A DNA stretch of 64,000 nucleotides from Cerrena zonata (taxonomy: Eukaryota; Basidiomycota; Agaricomycetes; Polyporales; Cerrenaceae): NCBI GenBank assembly GCA_038087015.1, contig JASBNA010000002.1:1612001-1676000 (forward strand), given 5' to 3'. This document shows, in pieces, positions 58,921-64,000 of the stretch. Positions within the stretch are counted from its first letter, which is position 1; each line of letters begins with the position of its first letter. The translations under genes were made by a program, and so were the position numbers. The notes under the pieces are model-generated. The model made no database searches. It saw only the letters and a list, made by a program, of their open reading frames with translations, and was not told the DNA's origin.

Positions 58921-59145
58921 AGTTGTAAAGCGTTAAGGGACAGATAGCAATAACGAGGCTTGGTCAAGAGAATATTGGAATGGGCGTCTACAAAAGATCG
59001 AAATTTCAATTACATAAGGAAAAGGAAGCATCTTCTGCGAACTGCACTAAATATTGCCGACGGGCGCAGAAGGAACGCGTTGCAAGCGGTGACGTTGTCT
59101 TATAACGGTGTTTTGCTTGTCTTACTCTACGTCTTTTCCAATACC

Positions 59146-59864
59146 ATGTCTCAACCTACATCTAGTACACCTCTTATTCACTCTGTTAGCCGTGCTTTCC
59201 AGGGTCGACCTCTCCTTTGGCGGTCTGGAGCTATCTTAGGTGCTTGAATGTCTTACATCCATCAAGTTCGGACTTTGACTTACTGTACCATCGATCCTTC
59301 CAACAACACATTCCATATCTAGCCGCTCTTGGTATGGCTGCAGGTGCATTTGGGAGTCACGGTCTTCGCAAGCGACCTGGAATGACTCCAGATACTATTC
59401 ATGCTTGGGAAACAGCCTCTCATTATGCCGTGAGTATCTATGTTGTCGCAAAGACAAATATCCATACTAGACATCGAGAGCAAGCAATGTTACGACTAGA
59501 CGTTCACTGACTTGTAACGCTTTGAGATATTCAATGGACTGGCTTTGCTCCTGGTATCCCTCCATCCTCGATTTGCGGCACATCGGTTTGCAGGCCCCGC
59601 CATCGGTCTCGGCGGTGCGATATTTTCCGCAAGCATTATGACGTTGGTGCTTGCAAGAGACAGGTAATGAACATGATAAAAGGGATGCATTGTTTCTCCG
59701 TCCGATACTAACGGGGTTTTCGATATCTAGGTTCAGGTGGATGGGGCCTATCACACCCATCGGGGGTTCAATTATGATTGCTGGGTGAGCGAATTTGGAC
59801 ACCATGATCAGTCGGGATATGTACTAAAAAGTTGCTGTGCAGATATATCGCCCTGGCTTTGTGA
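59146..59864 (+). CDS. DUF423/TMEM256-family small membrane protein
   Basis: Five exons (59146-59239, 59323-59429, 59527-59663, 59731-59784, 59843-59864) give 137 residues in full phase. The DUF423 signature is LGMAAGAFGSHGLRKR, followed by THETA-like helices: HAWETASHYAIFNGLALLLV, AAHRFAGPAIGLGGAIFSAS, then MGPITPIGGSIMIAGYIALA. This gives four hydrophobic segments. The family is widespread from bacteria to human TMEM256 and has no firm function. The N-terminal 25 residues are polar and serine-rich with arginines (SVSRAFQGRPLLWRSG), so a mitochondrial location is possible. It is head to head with SPB1, 225 bp apart. Confidence 0.87.
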
Positions 59865-60322
59865 GGGGGTGAGTAGTGGGGTCATTGGGCGTAGCTCCTG
59901 TCTGTCAAGTAGATGCACGTAGTATTCTAAACATAGTTTGTGTTATGAGAAAAAACTCCTGAATGAAAGTGCAAGTGTCGCGGTCAGGTGATGGACGCGA
60001 CTGAACGAAGGATGGCCGTGGGAGGGAAAGGCGCCTGGCGTTGATGGACTCTGTGTGCAAGACTCGCTTGAACACTCCTCCGCCTCTTGCCTCCGTCATC
60101 CATTACCCGAGCGTCCAGACGTCCCCCGCCTGTTTCTGTGTAGCCCTCACCGTCTCCGCGTTTTTCTTTTCTTTTCTATCTCTTTTTCCCTCATTCCTCT
60201 AATCACCTCCCCAACCCTCCCCCAATCCCCGCCTCGAGGCGCCGTTTCTCCCTTATAACGCCTTTTGATCTACATCTCCTTGATTTCTCTCGTCCGCTGT
60301 TCTTGTGTCACCCCTTATCGTC
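59865..60322. other. Upstream region of the zinc-finger gene
   Basis: From about 60150 it is a strong CT-rich tract (cttttcttttctatctctttttccctc), a common core-promoter feature in basidiomycetes. No coding sequence is supported. Confidence 0.5.
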
Positions 60323-62400
60323 ATGACGGACACCCGTCCTCACCATGCCCTTCAATCCTCTTATTCTTACGCGGGCCCATCTCTCGTCGCCGATACCTCC
60401 CGGGCTACCCTCAAGCGTCGGGCCTCTGATGTGGCACAGGACCCCTGTCAACACCACCTACACCCTCCTCCACCTCCACAACCCTATCCCATCCAGTATG
60501 TGCCTGGAACGAGGTCTGGCACATCTGCTCGTCAGATCGTGCGCACCCAATCTCTTGTCGTTCCACACCAACCGGCCATGGATCCTACCCCTGACGATCC
60601 CGGAGCAATCTTCATTCATCCCCCATATACAGACTTTCCAAACGCACACCTATACAAGGACGGTTTGACGTATACTCTCATGGCAGCCAACCCCGAATGG
60701 TTTCTTGATCCCGCCGATTATATCACCGCTGTTGATAGTAACCCCAACGCCGTTCGCTATCCTACTCAGTTAGAACCGCCTCGTGGCTGGTGTCCTACCA
60801 AGAAAAGGGAAATGAAAGACGGTTGGCCAGAAGGTGAAGAGCCCCGTCTTCGATGCACCTTTTGTCGACGTACCTATGCTGGCGTGAATGCTAAAAGTAT
60901 GTGGCGACGCCACGTCTATGAAAAGCATAGGATCGCCATGTCGAATCGTCGTGACAATAATAACACCAGCGAGCGTCGAGGCAGAGGATCTAATAGTAAG
61001 CACGTTGCTGGTCCTCATCAGCATTATATTCTAATTATAACTTTTTCATAGAGGAAAACAAGGAGAGAGCAGGTCCTGCTCGTGGGGGTATGGCTTCCGA
61101 AGACGATACTGTCGATGCTATCAAGAGAGTACCGAGCCAGAAACCACCCGACACGGCTCTAGCAAAGGATGCATTCAGTCATCATGATCAGTCGCATGAA
61201 ACGGAACAGAACTTCGATGTCCCAGCTCCGAACCTTACCATGGTTGCTTCCTCGAGTAGTTTCATTGACTCAGAACACGATGTCTTCCACGTTGGTACCT
61301 CCTCTAGCACCCCACCACTTACCCCAGGTATATCCCCTTTGGCTCGTCAGGAAGCGAAAGTCATCCCAGAGTCACCTTACAACCCCCTTCTTACACCATC
61401 TTTCAAACATTCTCCTGCGCGCCTTCCTTCTGAGCAACCCTGGAGGTTCCCCAGTCCCAGTCACCCACTTCACTCCAGCGCAAGGGAGTTGTCGCTTTAC
61501 ATGCTTGTACGTGGCGAAGCAAGTCCCATGGTTAGTGGGCTTGACGTCAGTCCCGTCGTTATTGTTCCTAAATCGGAACGAAGGAAACGTAGTATCTTTA
61601 GTAGTCCAGCTGTCCCAGACCCTGACGACAAAGATACTCATTCCGATGGCGGCGAAAGCAGTAAACGACCTGCTCCTAAGCCCCTCAAGCGTCGTCTTTT
61701 TGGTGACAGCGGTTTACCTACGCCTTTCACAGATCGCGTCAAGTTCCAGCAGCATCGTATACCTGAATCGCCTTTGGGTAAGCAGTTCTCTAAACCGAAG
61801 GACTTGATGTCGATCGTTCTTGGCGGAGAGTCATGGCGTTTGACTCCAGCCAAGACGCCTGCCAAAAGCTCATGGAGAACTCCTGGAAAGACTCCCGGAA
61901 AGTCGCCAGGATTGTTGGGACCCATCCAACTGGACGGTGAAGATCCATTTGCTCTTTCATGGTCGACGCCGATAAAGGCGGGATTCTTGCGACCCCTTAG
62001 TCCCCCTGACTCCGGCTCCGAACCGGATAGCCCTGTCTTACGATCCAGTCAGTTCTCTCAATCTGAATCAGGAAACACCAGTTTCTCAACCTCAGACGGC
62101 TTCGGCGTGGGACTTATGGAAGCGTTCACTCTGAAAGACAACTCCGACCTCATGAAGACGCCATCCTCGGATGACCTGATGTTTGTTTACGACAATAATA
62201 AATCTAAATCGAAGGCGAACGCAGACAGCAAGCGGTCCTTGCTCGATATTAGTCTTGGTTCCCCTCCCGCCCAGGCTGGAAGAAAAACCAGTCGGCGATA
62301 CTTCTCCAGTGATAACTCATACGACGATGATGGCGGTTCGGAGATGCAGGAGACATCTCAGCCGAAGAAGAGGAGAAGAACCGTCAGCGGACGTCACTGA
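60323..62400 (+). CDS. Nuclear protein with one zinc-finger-like motif and many SP/TP sites
   Basis: Two exons (60323-60995, 61052-62400) give 673 residues. An N-terminal Pro/His-rich region (HLHPPPPPQPYP) leads to DGLTYTLMAANPEWFLDPAD and then a single C2H2-like finger, CTFCRRTYAGVNAKSMWRRH, whose second His follows in YEKHR. Basic and low-complexity sequence follows. The C-terminal two thirds hold many proline-directed sites, including ESPYNPLLTPSFKHSPAR, PLKRRLFGDSGLPTPF and a TPAK/TPGK repeat block near residues 480-500, and a basic nuclear signal PKKRRRTVSGRH at the end. I know similar basidiomycete-only proteins but no function. The phosphosite density suggests cell-cycle kinase control. 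Confidence 0.8.
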
Positions 62401-63340
62401 AGCTCACATATACGCGTCCTATGACCTACTACGATCGTCCATCGCCATTCTTGTACAGGTATAATCACATCAACACCCACCTCTACCTCCACCATCCACT
62501 TTTTTCACCTAGTCTCGTCGATCTATCTCTCTCAAACTCAATTGTTGGCTTTGTTCTCTCCAAAATCTACTCGCTATCGTATTTTCTTTCCTCTTGTCTC
62601 TCCCAGTCTCGTAGCTATGTCCAGTCCGTCACCCCTCCCCCGTTATTTTTGCTTCTCGCTGATCGTAGCCCATTTTTGGGTTGTACTTTTGATTCTCCTG
62701 TACCATCTTGTGATTTTCTCTCCTCCTTTCTTGGAATGGACTTGTCCCCGTAGCGATTACTGTGACTTCCACAGACCCTTCCTGTCTCCCCCGAATCTCG
62801 CGTTTCCCTGATCTGTCTCGAATCCCCTATGCGTCCCCCTTTTCTTGCTCCGTTCTCTTTTTCCGGCTTCTTACCTGTACAGTTATTGATACATAACATT
62901 ACGGTACTTTTTCTATATTCTTGGTCCTTCCATTCCCTTCTCTGAATTTGCGATATATTTAACGGTTTCCTTTTTGAATTTGCCCAAAGATTAATGTTTC
63001 ATCCTTTCACTTATTTCCTTTTGTGAAAGGCATCATTCATTCATCGGGCAGAAACTTTAAAACCTTTTTGCGTTTCACTTCGTTTAGTGACCGTTTCGTT
63101 TGTAGCATGTTCCCTGTCGCCCAGACTTTTTGCGGGTAACCATTTGACTAGACGATGCCACGTCCAAATTGTGGCGTTGGCTCATCACGCCCATCCTCCA
63201 GATCCACATATATAACCAAATTAGTTACCCTCCGAAAAAACCTGGAACCTTGTATTTATATCTTGTTGTACAAAAATTGATGGCTGTGTATTTATCCCAC
63301 CGAACACCGCGAGCGAACAGAATACAGTTCAGATTGAGTT
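62401..63340. other. Convergent 3' intergenic region, pyrimidine-rich
   Basis: About 940 bp between the zinc-finger gene and the small conserved gene. Its first half is extremely C/T-rich on the plus strand, giving spurious open frames on both strands. Probably a long 3'-UTR. Confidence 0.5.
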
Positions 63341-63800
63341 TCAGATCATGTCTTTCCGCTTCAGGGTCTCCTCGTCGTCACGCTGAAGTTCGGCGTCGAT
63401 TTGCGCTCCGCGAGAGGGCTTATTGCCGTGTGCACGAGCGGGGGCCAAGGGGTCGGCTTTACCGGAAGTTTGATTCTCCTCTTCTTGCTCGTCCTTCTCG
63501 GCATCCGCGAGTCGGTTTGAGAGACTTCGATTGTCCCTTAATATGAAGAGATCGGAGGTTAAGCGTACGGTGAGAATGTACATGAGGGGATGTCTTACTT
63601 GGAGTCGATATTGGAATGGGCGTTGGGTTGACCCTCATTAAACCTGATCTTCTCCTTGGCGTCGGCGTTTTCTTGCTTTCGTGTCCTGGATGGAGAGTTA
63701 AGATCGAGTTCTCGGTGCGGGGAGATGATGGGACGTACTTTTGGTCACCAGCCTCGTAGGTCTGTTGGTTACCGGTGTTAGAGTCCACGATGATGCTCAA
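63341..63800 (-). CDS. Small conserved fungal protein, apparently without an AUG start
   Basis: Three exons (63739-63800, 63599-63685, 63341-63536) join in phase to a 114-residue charged protein: DSNTGNQQTYEAGDQKTRKQ, then AKEKIRFNEGQPNAHSNIDS, DNRSLSNRLADAEKDEQEEE and ARAHGNKPSRGAQIDAELQ. This composition matches a family of small fungal hypotheticals ending in a HGNxPSxGAxIDAELQ block. No ATG occurs in this frame before the last three codons. An in-frame TAA lies nine bases upstream of the first plausible codon, a TTG at 63800 in an AAACC context. A 5' exon spliced in at ...CTTGAG is an alternative. Function unknown. A TATAAAA box lies 82 bp upstream. Confidence 0.7.
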
Positions 63801-63881
63801 GGTTTATGATATTTCAATTAATGGGCGCGCGGGAAACGGAAGTTGGTGGATTGCGATGAAACGCGAGAGAGCAGGCCAGCG

Positions 63882-63888
63882 TTTTATA
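63882..63888 (-). promoter_or_regulatory. TATA-like box of the small conserved gene
   Basis: TATAAAA on the minus strand, 82 bp before the TTG that opens the first exon. If used, transcription would start near 63855, so the first exon should contain the start codon, yet no ATG is present there. Confidence 0.35.
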
Positions 63889-64000
63889 CACCCGCCAGCA
63901 CAGGCCTGACGTCGAATGGAACCACAATACAGGGTGTCATTGCCTGGCATATGACATCATAATCGGTGCTCCATCGAGTACGACTCCTGTCGATCTACGC

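Noticed and set aside
1..64000. CRISPR arrays, bacterial operons, rRNA or tRNA genes and intact transposons
   Set aside because: The window is eukaryotic nuclear DNA by its spliceosomal introns. I saw no direct-repeat array, no rRNA stretch, no convincing tRNA cloverleaf and no reverse transcriptase or transposase motif; tRNA genes could still be missed by eye.

Overview
The window looks like nuclear DNA of a basidiomycete fungus, most likely a mushroom-forming Agaricomycete. Almost every gene is split by many short introns, mostly about 50-60 nt (GT...AG, with CTNAC/CTGAC-like branch sites). Genes are close together and often head to head. The set includes fungal or basidiomycete families: NudE, a HapX-type bZIP with a Hap4 motif, a GIT1-like permease, a DUF6697-type protein and a stand-alone adenylation enzyme. 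I rebuilt exon structures by hand from splice signals and from reading-frame phase. Gene names rest on motif recognition only; no database search was possible.

Layout. At 0.9-2.5 kb, on the minus strand, lies the relic of an aromatic prenyltransferase (DMATS type). It keeps correct splicing phase over five exons but has six in-frame stop codons. From 3.4 to 19.5 kb is a dense housekeeping block: splicing factor SPF30, mitochondrial signal peptidase IMP1, TPR protein TTC1, a short-chain dehydrogenase, a coiled-coil DUF6697-type protein, pyruvate dehydrogenase E2 (LAT1), exosome subunit CSL4, dynein regulator NudE, splicing protein ESS2 and a FAM192A/NIP30-type protein. From 19.5 to 25 kb come a four-pass membrane protein and an F-box-like protein, separated by 2.4 kb without a recognisable gene.

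From 25.9 to 38.8 kb, two paralogous stand-alone adenylation enzymes, pointing toward each other, flank XRCC2, a long coiled-coil protein, ribosome-biogenesis factor SLX9 and a DMT-family transporter. From 40.8 to 54.3 kb are a mitochondrial PPR protein, the iron regulator HapX, a GIT1-like transporter, an SLS1-like mitochondrial protein and a phosphatidylserine-decarboxylase-like enzyme. From 55.9 to 63.8 kb are rRNA methyltransferase SPB1, a TMEM256/DUF423 protein, a zinc-finger nuclear protein and a small conserved protein without an AUG start.

Two signals cut across the annotation. First, at least nine single-base frame breaks occur in otherwise conserved genes, nearly all in short homopolymers and each needing exactly one base to restore exon phase. 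This points to uncorrected sequence errors, or less likely to real decay. Second, the DMATS relic has the opposite pattern: only stop codons, each one transition away from a plausible sense codon, and no frameshifts. That is true gene death by point mutation.

Most neighbours are unrelated housekeeping genes. I see no tight biosynthetic cluster, although a dead prenyltransferase, two adenylation enzymes, a decarboxylase and two transporters do lie within 55 kb.
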